From Variovorax boronicumulans (GTDB lineage: Bacteria > Pseudomonadota > Gammaproteobacteria > Burkholderiales > Burkholderiaceae_C), in the NCBI RefSeq assembly GCF_007677875.1, contig NZ_VEDO01000011.1, positions 124,001-188,000 on the forward strand: DNA of 64,000 nucleotides. Reading direction: 5' to 3'. Both the position numbers and the translations under genes were made by a program. Under the pieces are notes generated by a model, which was not told where the DNA came from, did no database searches, and saw only the letters and a list, made by a program, of their open reading frames with translations. Positions 26,139-34,827 of the stretch are shown here, piece by piece; positions within the stretch are counted from its first letter, which is position 1, and each line of letters begins with the position of its first letter.

Positions 26139-26749
26139 CCGCTGGGGCGCTGCCGGCCGTGTCTGCACCGACTGCCCGTCGCCGCACCGCTGCCAGACCG
26201 GGGCCCACGCGCGTCGTGCAGCTGGCGAACTTCGCGGTGTCGCAGCTTGCCTGGTTCGCCGTGGTGCTCGGCGCTGCCCACGGGCATCCGCTGGGTGGCA
26301 CGCTGTGCGCGCTTGCCGCCATTGCATGGCACCTGTGGGTCGTACCGCGGCCTGTCCCTGAATTGCGGTTGGTGCTGCTGGCTTGCGTGGTGGGCGGTGC
26401 GGCGGAGTCCGTGGTCGTCGCGCTTGGCCATGTGGCCTACCCGTCCGGCCAGCCCATGGCGGACTGGCCGCCCTACTGGATCGTGGCGCTGTGGGGACTG
26501 TTCGCCATCACGCTGAACGTCAATCTCCGCTGGCTGCGTGGCCGTGCCTGGCTGTCCGCCTTCGTGGGCGCCGTGGCCGGGCCGGCGGCGTTCTCCGCCG
26601 GAGTCCGCCTCGGCGGCGCGCAGTTCGTCCATCCAGGCCCGGCGCTGGCCACGCTGGCCTGCCTGTGGGCGCTGGCCTTGCCGCTGTTGCTGTGGCTGTC
26701 GGCGCGCTTCGATGGCGTGACGCGGCAGGAGGTCCACCATGGCCACTGA
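26135..26749 (+). CDS. DUF2878 integral membrane protein
   Basis: This 204-residue protein has five or six hydrophobic segments. The family pattern is visible in LANFAVSQLAWFAVVLGAA, WPPYWIVALWGLFAITLNVNLRWLRGR and GPAAFSAGVRLGGAQF. DUF2878 proteins have no known biochemical role, but they recur beside CFA-like methyltransferases and DUF1295 genes. ATG 26135 overlaps the preceding stop (ATGA), so it is translationally coupled. The N-terminal 25 residues are Ala/Arg-rich and cytoplasmic. A membrane-lipid role is inferred from context. Confidence 0.83.
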   Translation: MTAGALPAVSAPTARRRTAARPGPTRVVQLANFAVSQLAWFAVVLGAAHGHPLGGTLCALAAIAWHLWVVPRPVPELRLVLLACVVGGAAESVVVALGHVAYPSGQPMADWPPYWIVALWGLFAITLNVNLRWLRGRAWLSAFVGAVAGPAAFSAGVRLGGAQFVHPGPALATLACLWALALPLLLWLSARFDGVTRQEVHHGH

Positions 26750-27542
26750 TGCACTGCTGTGGCACGCCGCGCTGGCCGGACTCGTTTTCACACTGGGATT
26801 GGGGGGCCTGACCTGGCTCGCGAGCCTGGTCCGCCGCGATGTGAGCCTGGTCGACCGTGTCTGGGCCGTGCTGATCGTCGGGGCGGGCTGGGTCTACGTG
26901 GTGCGCCTGCCCGACGCAGGTTTGCGGGGGCTGCTCATGCTGCTGCTGGCGAGCCTGTGGGCGCTGCGGCTGAGCCTGTTCATCACCTGGCGCAACTGGG
27001 GCCATGGCGAGGAACGGCGCTACCAGGAGATCCGCGCACGCAACGAACCTGGCTTCGCGTTCAAGAGCCTGTACCTGGTCTTCGCGCTGCAGGCCGTGCT
27101 CGCCTGGTTGGTGTCCGCACCGTTCCTTGCCGCGGCCCGCTCCGGCGGTGCGTTCGGCCCGCTGGACGCGCTGGGTCTGGCGCTGGCGGCCTTCGGCCTG
27201 GTGTTCGAAGCCGTGGCCGACTGGCAGCTCGCGCGCTTCAAGGCCGACCCGGTCCACCGTGGCCAGGTGATGGACCGCGGCCTGTGGCGCTACAGCCGCC
27301 ACCCCAATTACTTCGGCGAAGCCTGCGTTTGGTGGGGGCTGTGGCTGGCGGCGCTGTCCGGTACGGGCTGGGCCGGTGCATGGAGCATCGTCTCGCCGCT
27401 GCTGATGACCGTGCTGCTGCTCAAGGTCTCCGGTGTGCGCCTGCTCGAGAAGAACATCGGCGAGAGGCGGCCTGCCTACCGTGCCTACGTGGCGCGCACC
27501 AATGCGTTCTTTCCGGGCCCGGTGCGTCGCCATGCCGACTGA
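26739..27542 (+). CDS. DUF1295 membrane protein (steroid 5-alpha-reductase/ICMT-like)
   Basis: This 267-residue multi-pass protein carries the family signature GLWRYSRHPNYFGEACVWWGLWL near the C-terminus and ERRPAYRAYVARTNAFFPG at the end. The RHPNYFGE motif is shared with steroid reductases and isoprenylcysteine methyltransferases, where it binds NADPH or SAM. It suggests an enzyme acting on a lipid within the membrane. The gene overlaps DUF2878 by 11 bases and DUF6134 by 11 bases. A double-bond reduction of the acyl chain after methylation is a reasonable but unproven role. Confidence 0.88.
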   Translation: MATDALLWHAALAGLVFTLGLGGLTWLASLVRRDVSLVDRVWAVLIVGAGWVYVVRLPDAGLRGLLMLLLASLWALRLSLFITWRNWGHGEERRYQEIRARNEPGFAFKSLYLVFALQAVLAWLVSAPFLAAARSGGAFGPLDALGLALAAFGLVFEAVADWQLARFKADPVHRGQVMDRGLWRYSRHPNYFGEACVWWGLWLAALSGTGWAGAWSIVSPLLMTVLLLKVSGVRLLEKNIGERRPAYRAYVARTNAFFPGPVRRHAD

Positions 27543-28170
27543 ACGCCGTGTCGCCGTGCCGCGGGCATTCCTGTGCCTGGGGCTGTGGGCGCTGGGCACC
27601 GCGGCGTTCGCGCAGGAGTTCGAGGTGGCGCTCGACGGCAAGCCCATCGGCACCCACCGCTTCGTGCTCGGCGCAGCAGCGCAGACCCGCACCGTGCGCA
27701 GCGAGGCATCGTTCACCGTCAAGCTGCTCGGCCTGACGGTCTACCGCTACCGCCACGAGGCCAGCGAGCGCTGGCAGGGCGGTTGCCTCGCTGCGGTGGA
27801 AGCCGACACCGACGACAACGGCAAGCCCAGCCGCGTGCAGGCCCGCACCGAGGGCGGCGTACTGCAGGTCTCAGGGCCCGACGGCGCCTTGCCGCTGCCT
27901 GGCTGCGTGTTCAGCTACGCCTATTGGAACCCGGCCATGCGCCAGCAGACCCAGCTGCTCAACGTGCAGACCGGCCGCTACGACGCGGTGCGCATCCGGC
28001 GCATGGACAGCGGCACCGTCGAGGTGCGTGGCCAGCCCCAGCAAGCTGAGCGCTGGCGCATCGAAGGCCCGGAGCAGCCGGTGGACGTCTGGTACACCGC
28101 CGACGGGCAGTGGGTGGGCCTGGACTCCACCGTGGCCGGCGGACGGCAGCTGCGCTACCGCCTGCGTTGA
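27532..28170 (+). CDS. DUF6134 exported protein
   Basis: This 212-residue protein has a signal peptide (FLCLGLWALGTAAFAQ, cut before EFEVALDG). The mature part is beta-rich: GKPIGTHRFVL, SEASFTVKLLGLTVYRYRHEASERWQGGCL, VFSYAYWNP and WYTADGQWVGLDSTVAGGRQLRYRL. It is the last gene of the lipid-modification operon and overlaps DUF1295 by 11 bases. The family is uncharacterised; a periplasmic lipid-binding or processing role is a guess from context. Its stop is one base from the stop of the converging LysR gene. Confidence 0.8.
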   Translation: MPTERRVAVPRAFLCLGLWALGTAAFAQEFEVALDGKPIGTHRFVLGAAAQTRTVRSEASFTVKLLGLTVYRYRHEASERWQGGCLAAVEADTDDNGKPSRVQARTEGGVLQVSGPDGALPLPGCVFSYAYWNPAMRQQTQLLNVQTGRYDAVRIRRMDSGTVEVRGQPQQAERWRIEGPEQPVDVWYTADGQWVGLDSTVAGGRQLRYRLR

Positions 28171-28171
28171 G

Positions 28172-29095
28172 TCACCCCGCCTCCACCAGCCGCTCGAAGC
28201 CGCGCGCGCGGAACTGCTCCAGCACGAAGTCCACGAACACGCGCGTGCGCGCCGGCAGCAGCTTCTTGGCCGGGTAGTACAGCGAGATCGGCCCGGCCTC
28301 GGCCGACCAGCCCGGCAGCACACGGACGAGCGCCCCGTTCTGCAGCCACGGGACGGCAAACGGCATGGGCAGCAGCGCCACGCCCAGGCCCAGCAGCGCC
28401 GCCTGGCACATGGCCTCGGGGTCGTCGAAGACCACGCGCGTGCGTAGCGCCGCAGCGGCCACCTCGCCATCGGCCCGGCGCAGTGTGTACTGGTAGATGC
28501 GGCCGTTCTGGCTGGAGCGGCGCACGATGCCGTCCAGCGCCGCGAGCTCGGACGGATGGCGCGGCGCTGACCGGCCCGCCAGGTAGCCCGGCGCCGCCAC
28601 CGCCACGATGTGGATGCGCCCCAGCGTCCGCGCCACCATGCCGGGCTTGAGCTCCAGCCCGCCGCCGATGCCGGCGTCGAAGCCCTCGCCGATCAGGTCG
28701 ACCTGGCGGTTCTCGAAGCGCCAGTCGGGCACCACGGCCGGGTAGCGCCGCAGGAATTCATCCAGCAGCGGCACCAGATAGGCCCGGCCGAAGGCCTGGC
28801 CCATGCTCACGCGCAGCGTGCCGGCCGGCTGGCGGTCCTGCTCGGCGGCGTGGCCCACCGCATCGGCCAGCGCGGCCAGCGGGCCGCCGACCTGGGCCAG
28901 CAGGCGCTCGCCGCCCTCGGTCAGGCTCAGCTGGCGCGTGCTGCGCTGGAACAGGCGCACGCCGAGCTCGGCCTCCAGCCGCGCGATGTTCTTGCTGACC
29001 GCGGCCGGCGTGAGTTCCAGCAGCCGCGCAGCCGCCGAGAAGCTGCCGCGCTCGGCGGATTTGACGAAACAGTCCAGGTGGCTCAAGGAGGGCAT
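28172..29095 (-). CDS. LysR-family transcriptional regulator
   Basis: This 307-residue regulator has an N-terminal winged helix (HLDCFVKSAERGSFSAAARLLELTPAAVSKNIARLEAELGVRLFQRSTRQLSLTEGG) and a C-terminal ligand-binding domain. It is divergent from the SDR gene, so it probably controls that gene and itself. The group resembles regulators of short-chain oxidoreductases in Proteobacteria. ATG 29095 puts the helix-turn-helix at the usual place; an upstream in-frame start would add 14 residues. Confidence 0.93.
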   Translation of the reverse strand: MPSLSHLDCFVKSAERGSFSAAARLLELTPAAVSKNIARLEAELGVRLFQRSTRQLSLTEGGERLLAQVGGPLAALADAVGHAAEQDRQPAGTLRVSMGQAFGRAYLVPLLDEFLRRYPAVVPDWRFENRQVDLIGEGFDAGIGGGLELKPGMVARTLGRIHIVAVAAPGYLAGRSAPRHPSELAALDGIVRRSSQNGRIYQYTLRRADGEVAAAALRTRVVFDDPEAMCQAALLGLGVALLPMPFAVPWLQNGALVRVLPGWSAEAGPISLYYPAKKLLPARTRVFVDFVLEQFRARGFERLVEAG

Positions 29096-29105
29096 GGCCG
29101 CGATT

Positions 29106-29125
29106 TTGAAATTTTGGTTGAAATT
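29106..29125. promoter_or_regulatory. Direct repeat between LysR regulator and SDR genes
   Basis: TTGAAATT occurs at 29106-29113 and 29118-29125, 12 bases apart, in an AT-rich stretch next to the LysR start. Repeats about one helix turn apart fit a LysR binding site. No classical T-N11-A palindrome is certain. Confidence 0.4.
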
Positions 29126-29204
29126 GATCCATCCCATTCGTGGCTACCGCGATCAGGCCATCGTCCCGACACTCCCTTCACCCACCATCCACAGGAGTTC
29201 AGAC

Positions 29205-29966
29205 ATGACTGCATCCATTCCCTCCACCACCATCCTGGCCGGCAAGGCCGCTTTCGTCACAGGCGGCAGCCGCGGCATCGGCGCGGCCATCGTGCGCCGC
29301 CTGGCACGCGACGGCGCGGCCGTTGCCTTCAGCTACGCCGGCTCCGAGGCCGCAGCACGCGCCCTGGCCGCCGACATCGAGAGCACCGGCGGCCGCGCGC
29401 TGGCTGTACAGGCCGACAGCGCCGACGCCGACGCCCTGCGCGCCGCCATCGACCGGGCCGCCGCGCACTTCGGCCGGCTGGACATCCTCGTCAACAACGC
29501 CGGCGTGGCCGTGATGGGCGAGCTGGACAGCTTCCGACTGGAAGACCTGGACCGCACGCTGGACGTCAACGTGCGCGCCGTCTTCGTCGCCGTGCAGGCG
29601 GCCGCGCGCCACATGGGCCAGGGCGGGCGCATCGTCAACATCGGCAGCACCAACGCCGAGCGCATGCCCTGGGCCGGCGGCGCCGTCTACGCCATGAGCA
29701 AGGCCGCCATCGTCGGGCTGACGCGCGGTCTGGCGCGCGACCTGGGCCCGCGCGGCATCACCATCAACAACGTGCAGCCCGGCCCCGTCAACACCGACAT
29801 GAACCCGGCCGACGGCCCCATGGCCGCCGGCATGCATGGGCTGATGGCGGTGGACCGCCACGCCCATCCCGACGAGATCGCCGGCATGGTGGCCTACCTC
29901 GTGGGCCCCGAGGCCGGCATGGTCACGGGCGGCAGCCTGCTCATTGACGGCGGGTTCGCGGCGTGA
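29205..29966 (+). CDS. Short-chain dehydrogenase/reductase (SDR)
   Basis: This 253-residue NAD(P)-dependent oxidoreductase shows the classical SDR motifs: cofactor-binding TGGSRGIGAAI, LDILVNNAGVAV, the catalytic Ser in IVNIGSTNAERM, catalytic YAMSK, and the late PGPVNTDMNP and LIDGGF. The family is similar to 3-oxoacyl-ACP reductases, but the substrate cannot be read from sequence. ACAGGAG precedes the ATG. It is divergent from the LysR gene, its likely regulator. Confidence 0.93.
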   Translation: MTASIPSTTILAGKAAFVTGGSRGIGAAIVRRLARDGAAVAFSYAGSEAAARALAADIESTGGRALAVQADSADADALRAAIDRAAAHFGRLDILVNNAGVAVMGELDSFRLEDLDRTLDVNVRAVFVAVQAAARHMGQGGRIVNIGSTNAERMPWAGGAVYAMSKAAIVGLTRGLARDLGPRGITINNVQPGPVNTDMNPADGPMAAGMHGLMAVDRHAHPDEIAGMVAYLVGPEAGMVTGGSLLIDGGFAA

Positions 29967-30119
29967 TGGCGGCGTGATCGTGTCGTGATAGCCGCCTGAT
30001 TGCGGTTTGAAACAATTGGGCGGGCCGAAGACCCGGCGTCCAGGGGTTTACCCGTTCATCGATTGAAGCCAAAGATCGAAAGAATCTGCGCGCTACAACA
30101 ACGAATCGGGAGACATCGC

Positions 30120-31361
30120 ATGAGCATCACGCGGCGCCAGCTCGCCTTTTCCGCTCTGGGCAGCACGTTCCTGGCCGGCTGTGCCAGCACCCCTGCCGTA
30201 CCGCGCACCGAGATGTCGGCCGACCGGCTGGGCCGCATCGCGCCGGCGCTGAACGCGCAGGTGGGCATCGGCACCTTCGCGGGCGCGGTCTCGCTGGTCG
30301 CGCAGGACGGCAAGATCGTGCACCACGAAGCCGTGGGCTTCCTGGACGCGGCCAAGACCCGGCCCATGCCGCGCGACGCCATCTTCCGCCTGGCCTCGAT
30401 GACCAAGCCCATCACCTCGGTCGCGACCATGATGCTGGCCGAGCAGGGCCAGCTCAAGATCAACGACCCGGTGACGAACTGGCTCCCCGAGCTCAAGAAC
30501 CTCAAGGTCGAGACGCCGCAGGGCGATGTGGCACTGGCCCGGCCCATCACGGTGCAGGACCTGCTCATGCACACGGCCGGTTTCGTCTATGGCCCCGCCA
30601 GCCCGTCGGCGCGCATCGGCAAGATGTACGCGGACCTCAACATCGAGTCGCTGGAGACCGACATCTCGGGCGACGAGATGCTCAAGCGCCTGGGCACCAT
30701 CCCGCTGCTCTACCAGCCCGGCACCACCTGGTTCTATTCCATCGCCACCGACGTGCTGGGCCTCCTGCTCGAGCGGGTGTCGGGCAAGCGCCTCGACGCG
30801 CTGACGCAGGAGCTGCTGCTGGGGCCGCTGGGCATGACGGACACGGCCTGGTGGGTGCCCCCGTCCAAGCGCCCCCGCCTGGCCGAGACGCTGGACAGCG
30901 ACCCGCTCAAGGCCGCCATGACGCGCGCCTACCGCCAGGACAGCGACCCGGCGCCGCGCCAATACCTCAAGGGCGGCGCCGGCCTGGTCGGCACGGGCGC
31001 GGACTACCTCAAGTTCGCGCAGATGGTGCTCAACGGCGGCACCGATGGGCGCACACGCTACCTGTCGCGCAAGACCACCGAGTTCATGCTCTCGGACCAC
31101 ATGGTCGGCAAGGCCGGTGTGCCCAATGCCACCACCGGACCGGGGTACGGCTTCGGCCTGGGCTGGGGCGTGCGCCTGTACGACGGCGTGGGCTGGACAC
31201 CCGGCAGCGTGGGCGACGCGATGTGGGCGGGCGCCTGGGGCACGAGCTTCTGGATCGACCCGCGCGAGCGGCTGGCCGGCGTGCTGATGGCGCAGTGCCC
31301 GTCCAACCGCATCCACACGCGGATGCTCTACAAAAACCTCGTGTACGGCGCAGTGTCGTGA
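30120..31361 (+). CDS. Serine hydrolase of the class C beta-lactamase/esterase VIII family, lipoprotein
   Basis: This 413-residue protein is exported and probably lipid-anchored: MSITRRQLAFSALGSTFLAGC combines a twin-arginine-like motif with a lipobox ending at Cys21. The catalytic SxxK is SMTK in FRLASMTKPITSVATMML. The second motif reads YSIATDVLG, with Ile in place of the Asn of the beta-lactamase YxN, which suits an esterase or peptidase more than a beta-lactamase. The C-terminus has GYGFGLGWGVRLYDG. ATG 30120 was chosen because the signal starts there; the frame is open 40 codons further upstream. It stands alone; substrate unknown. Confidence 0.88.
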   Translation: MSITRRQLAFSALGSTFLAGCASTPAVPRTEMSADRLGRIAPALNAQVGIGTFAGAVSLVAQDGKIVHHEAVGFLDAAKTRPMPRDAIFRLASMTKPITSVATMMLAEQGQLKINDPVTNWLPELKNLKVETPQGDVALARPITVQDLLMHTAGFVYGPASPSARIGKMYADLNIESLETDISGDEMLKRLGTIPLLYQPGTTWFYSIATDVLGLLLERVSGKRLDALTQELLLGPLGMTDTAWWVPPSKRPRLAETLDSDPLKAAMTRAYRQDSDPAPRQYLKGGAGLVGTGADYLKFAQMVLNGGTDGRTRYLSRKTTEFMLSDHMVGKAGVPNATTGPGYGFGLGWGVRLYDGVGWTPGSVGDAMWAGAWGTSFWIDPRERLAGVLMAQCPSNRIHTRMLYKNLVYGAVS

Positions 31362-31368
31362 AGTGACC

Positions 31369-31386
31369 GCCCCCGTTGGGGGGGGC
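31369..31386. terminator. C-run/G-run hairpin between convergent genes
   Basis: GCCCCCGTTGGGGGGGGC forms a tight hairpin directly between the serine hydrolase stop and the stop of the converging PilZ gene. No T run follows on either strand, so termination is only likely by position. The same C-run/G-run form recurs at 43103 and 46856. Confidence 0.45.
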
Positions 31387-32178
31387 CTACAGCGCCGTGT
31401 CCTGGAACGCGCCCGAGCCCTGGCCCATGCGCGCCAGGACCTTCTGGACGGTCTGCTGGCTGGCTTCGCCCAGGTCGACGAACTCGCAGCCGAAGTGCAG
31501 TTGCTCGCCAGCGAGAAAGGACTTGTAGGCGCGGCGCGAGCAGATGTCCAGCCGCAAGTCCATCAGCACGATCGAGCCCAGTTCCAGCCGCACCCGCTCC
31601 AGCCGCAGGCCGGCGGCCAGGTCGCGGTGCTCGGCCAGCGGGCCGCGCAGGCCCACGCCGCCCAGGGAGAGATCGTCCACGGTCAACACGCGCCGTTTGC
31701 CCTTGGCCTGGAACACCGCACGCAGCGCCGGCCCGAGCGGCGTTTCCTGCCGCGCGAAGCGGCGCCGCTGCAACTGCAGCAGCCCGGTGGGCAGCGGCGC
31801 ACGTCCGGCCAGCAAGTCGCCCGCCTGCTGCTGCCAGGCCAGATCGGCATGGAACTGCAGCCGCAGGCCCTCGGGCGCAGCCACCACCAGCGCACGGCCG
31901 GCCGCCGGCGGCTGGGACGCGCGCAGGTGGACCACGACGCGCCCGTCCGGCTCGACCACCTGCACCAGTCGGCAGCACTGCGGCGCGCCGCCGTCGTCCG
32001 GGTACAGCGTGACCGGCTCGGCCCGCATGGCCAAGTCCCGCAGCACGGCCAGCACGCGGCGTGGATCGTCCACATGCAGCGCGGTCTGCGCCATCGCCTC
32101 GCCGATCGGCGCGATCAGGGGCAGGGCAGGATCGGCCTCTGGAGCGGGGTTGCGGGAGAAAAACGAGGGCCAGATCAT
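31387..32178 (-). CDS. YcgR-like flagellar brake protein with PilZ domain
   Basis: This 263-residue protein has an N-terminal YcgR domain (VLAVLRDLAMRAEPVTLYPDDG) and a C-terminal PilZ domain. The c-di-GMP-binding motifs are RRRFARQ and, about 33 residues later, DDLSLGGVGLRG (the D/N-x-S-x-x-G element). Such proteins slow the flagellar motor when c-di-GMP is high. The motility link is by family only; no flagellar genes are in the window. The HD-GYP protein at 2039 could lower the same signal. ATG 32178 gives the usual family length. Confidence 0.87.
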   Translation of the reverse strand: MIWPSFFSRNPAPEADPALPLIAPIGEAMAQTALHVDDPRRVLAVLRDLAMRAEPVTLYPDDGGAPQCCRLVQVVEPDGRVVVHLRASQPPAAGRALVVAAPEGLRLQFHADLAWQQQAGDLLAGRAPLPTGLLQLQRRRFARQETPLGPALRAVFQAKGKRRVLTVDDLSLGGVGLRGPLAEHRDLAAGLRLERVRLELGSIVLMDLRLDICSRRAYKSFLAGEQLHFGCEFVDLGEASQQTVQKVLARMGQGSGAFQDTAL

Positions 32179-32240
32179 GCGGAGACGGCAGCGACGGCGG
32201 CAGGCGCCGGACATGGAAAAGTGACCGGTTGTATCACCTT

Positions 32241-32267
32241 CGGCGCGGCCCGGCCGGGCCGGCGCCG
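32241..32267. repeat. Long GC-only near-palindrome
   Basis: Positions 32241-32267 form an almost perfect inverted repeat centred near 32254 (core GGCCCGGCCGGGCC, flanked by CGGCGC and GCGCCG with one bulged base). It lies in the 240-base gap between the divergent PilZ and DUF2760 genes, where I see no other coding or promoter signal. No T run follows. Confidence 0.5.
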
Positions 32268-32418
32268 CCGCCCGTCGGCTGCAGCCTGCATTGCGCCAGA
32301 ACACCCGGCTGGCGGCGGGCCGACCGCCCTGCCGGGTGCATCGCCGCATCCAAGACAATACGGCTTGCACGGCCCGGCCCCCGAACCGGGCCGCCCGCCC
32401 ATCGCGTCCCTTTTGTCC

Positions 32419-33009
32419 ATGACCGAACCACAAGCCCTTCCCTTTTTCTCCCGCCTGTCCCTGGCCATCGGCAGCTTCTTCGCGCTGCTGGGCGACGGCA
32501 AGCTGGCGGCCCGCGTGCAGGCCCTGCGCGGCGGTGCACCGCTGGCGAGCGAGGTACCGCCCCCCGCACCCGTGCAGGCCCCGCCGCCACCGCCCCCTGC
32601 GCCCGCGCCCGCCCCGGTGCGCGCCACGGCCAACGTCGATGCCGCCCTGCAATTGCTGGCCCTGCTGCAGCGCGAGGCACGCTTCGTCGATTTCCTGCAG
32701 GAAGACATCGCCGCCTACTCCGACGCGGACGTGGGCGGCGCCGCGCGCCTGCTGCACGGCGGCGCGCGCAAGGTGCTGCAAGACACCGTTGACCTGCAGC
32801 CCGTGCGCACCGAGGCCGAAGGCAGCCGCCTGACGCTGCCGGCCGGCTTCGACGCCGCCGCCGTGCGCGTGACGGGCAACGTGGTCGGCCAGCCGCCGTT
32901 CACGGGCACGCTGCAGCACAAGGGCTGGCGCGCCACCGCCGTGCGCTTGCCTGCACTGACCGAGGGCCACGACACGCGCGTGATCGCGCCGGCGGAGGTG
33001 GAGCTGTGA
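32419..33009 (+). CDS. DUF2760 protein of the Hsp70-like operon
   Basis: This 196-residue protein begins with an amphipathic or weakly hydrophobic segment (FFSRLSLAIGSFFALLGDG). A Pro/Ala-rich linker at about 45-70 follows, and then the DUF2760 region: ALQLLALLQREARFVDFLQEDIAAYSDADVGGAARLLHGGARKVL and GTLQHKGWRATAVRLP. The family has no known function but is found just upstream of Hsp70-like genes in many Proteobacteria. The stop overlaps the GTG of the next gene, so the two are co-translated. An accessory or client-selecting role is inferred. Confidence 0.85.
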   Translation: MTEPQALPFFSRLSLAIGSFFALLGDGKLAARVQALRGGAPLASEVPPPAPVQAPPPPPPAPAPAPVRATANVDAALQLLALLQREARFVDFLQEDIAAYSDADVGGAARLLHGGARKVLQDTVDLQPVRTEAEGSRLTLPAGFDAAAVRVTGNVVGQPPFTGTLQHKGWRATAVRLPALTEGHDTRVIAPAEVEL

Positions 33010-34823
33010 GCCGTTACGCCATCGGCATCGACCTGGGCACCACGCACAGCGCGCTTTCCTGGGTCGACCTGCAGGCCGAGGCCGCGGCGCCCGAGATCCT
33101 GCCCATCGCCCAGCAAAGCGGGCCCGGCGCCGTGCAGGATTTCGCGCTGCTGCCGTCCTTCCTGTACATGCCGAACGCGAGTGAGTTCGCCGCTGGCGAC
33201 CTGGCCTTGCCCTGGAACGCCGCGCCCACGCGCATCACCGGTGAGTGGGCACGCAGCCACGGCGCGCTGACGCCGATCCGCCTGGTCTCCAGTGCCAAGA
33301 GCTGGCTCGGCCACGCTGGCGTGGACCGCCGCGCCGGCCTCCTGCCGGCCGATGCGCCGGCCGAGGTCGAACGCATCTCGCCGCTGGCCGCCAGCACGCA
33401 CTACCTGCAGCACCTGCGCGAGGCCTGGAACCACCGCCACCCCGAGGCGCCGTTCGACCAGCAGTCCGTCACGGTGACCATCCCGGCCTCGTTCGACCCC
33501 GCCGCGCGCGAACTGACGGCCGAGGCCGCCCAGGCCGCCGGCTACCGGGACATCACGCTGCTGGAGGAACCCCAGGCCGCGCTGTACAGCTGGATCGCCG
33601 CCAGCGCGGGCGACTGGCGCAAGCAGGTGCAGGTGGGCGACATCATCCTCGTCGTCGACGTGGGCGGCGGCACCAGCGACTTCTCGCTGATCGCCGTGAC
33701 CGAGGAAGCCGGCAACCTGCAGCTCAACCGCGTCGCCGTGGGCGAGCACATCCTCTTGGGCGGCGACAACATGGACCTCGCGCTGGCCCATGGCGTGGCG
33801 CGCGGCCTGGCCGCGGAGGGCAAGACCCTGGACCCCTGGCAGATGCGCGCGCTGACCTACGCCTGCCGCCTGGCCAAGGAGCAACTGCTCAGCGACGACA
33901 GCCTGCAGAGCGTGCCGCTGGTCGTGCCGAGCCGCGGCTCCAGGCTCATTGGCGGTTCGATCAAGACCGAACTGCAGCGCGAACTGCTCATCACCATCCT
34001 GCTTGAAGGTTTCTTCCCCGCCGTCGCCAGCGATGCGCGGCCCGTCAGCCGCCCGCGCGCGGGCCTCACGCAGATCGGCCTGCCGTATGCGCAGGACGCG
34101 GCTGTGACGCGCCATCTGGCCGCACTGCTCGGCCGCCAGCTTGGCGCCACGTCGCAACTGGCCGGCTTCGCGCAGCCCGAGGCCGCCAACTTCCTGCACC
34201 CCACGGCCGTGCTGTTCAACGGTGGCGTGTTCAAGTCCGATCTGCTTGTGGCACGCGTGCTGGACACGCTCAACGCCTGGCTGGCCGCCGACGGCGCGCC
34301 CGCCGCGCGGCTGCTGCAGGGCGCCGACATGGACCACGCCGTGGCCCGCGGCGCGGCCTACTACGGCCAGGTGCGGCGCGGCCAAGGCATCCGCATCCGC
34401 GGCGGCACGGCCCAGGCCTACTACGTCGGCATCGAGTCCAGCATGCCGGCCGTGCCGGGGCTGGAGCCGCCCGTGCAGGCGCTGTGCGTGGCGCCCTTCG
34501 GCATGGAGGAAGGCACGGAGGCCGCGCTGCCGCCGCAGCAGCTGGGTCTGGTGGTCGGCGAATCGGTGCGCTTCCGTTTCTTCGGGTCCTCGGTGCGGCG
34601 CGACGACCAGCCCGGCACGCTGCTGGACTTCTGGTCGCCCGACGAACTGCAGGAGCTCGCCGGTATTGAGGCCACGCTGCCCGCCGAAGGCCGTGCCGTG
34701 GGCGAGGTCGTGCCCGTGCAGCTGCGCGCGCGCGTGACCGAGATCGGCACGCTGGAGCTGCTGGCAGAAGCCGCCGGTGGCGCGCAGTGGAAGGTGGAGT
34801 TCGACGTCCGCGACGACGCCTGA
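33006..34823 (+). CDS. Hsp70 family protein (DnaK-like), first of a tandem pair
   Basis: This 605-residue ATPase shows the Hsp70 nucleotide-binding motifs: phosphate-1 YAIGIDLGTTHSALSW at the N-terminus, phosphate-2 ILVVDVGGGTSDFSLIAV, and HILLGGDNMDLALAHGVA. ATP-site helix elements LLEEPQAALYSW and LFNGGVFKS are also present. The C-terminal region is a short beta-type segment without the long helical lid of DnaK. The start is GTG 33006, overlapping the DUF2760 stop. No dnaJ or grpE lies nearby, so it is not the housekeeping chaperone. Clients unknown. Confidence 0.88.
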   Translation: MSRYAIGIDLGTTHSALSWVDLQAEAAAPEILPIAQQSGPGAVQDFALLPSFLYMPNASEFAAGDLALPWNAAPTRITGEWARSHGALTPIRLVSSAKSWLGHAGVDRRAGLLPADAPAEVERISPLAASTHYLQHLREAWNHRHPEAPFDQQSVTVTIPASFDPAARELTAEAAQAAGYRDITLLEEPQAALYSWIAASAGDWRKQVQVGDIILVVDVGGGTSDFSLIAVTEEAGNLQLNRVAVGEHILLGGDNMDLALAHGVARGLAAEGKTLDPWQMRALTYACRLAKEQLLSDDSLQSVPLVVPSRGSRLIGGSIKTELQRELLITILLEGFFPAVASDARPVSRPRAGLTQIGLPYAQDAAVTRHLAALLGRQLGATSQLAGFAQPEAANFLHPTAVLFNGGVFKSDLLVARVLDTLNAWLAADGAPAARLLQGADMDHAVARGAAYYGQVRRGQGIRIRGGTAQAYYVGIESSMPAVPGLEPPVQALCVAPFGMEEGTEAALPPQQLGLVVGESVRFRFFGSSVRRDDQPGTLLDFWSPDELQELAGIEATLPAEGRAVGEVVPVQLRARVTEIGTLELLAEAAGGAQWKVEFDVRDDA

Positions 34824-34827
34824 ACAG

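Noticed and set aside
29125-29130. TGATCC upstream of the SDR gene as a fifth ECF promoter
   Set aside because: At 18 bases downstream the sequence is GCGATC; the nearest TA is 13 bases away, so the shared spacing is absent.
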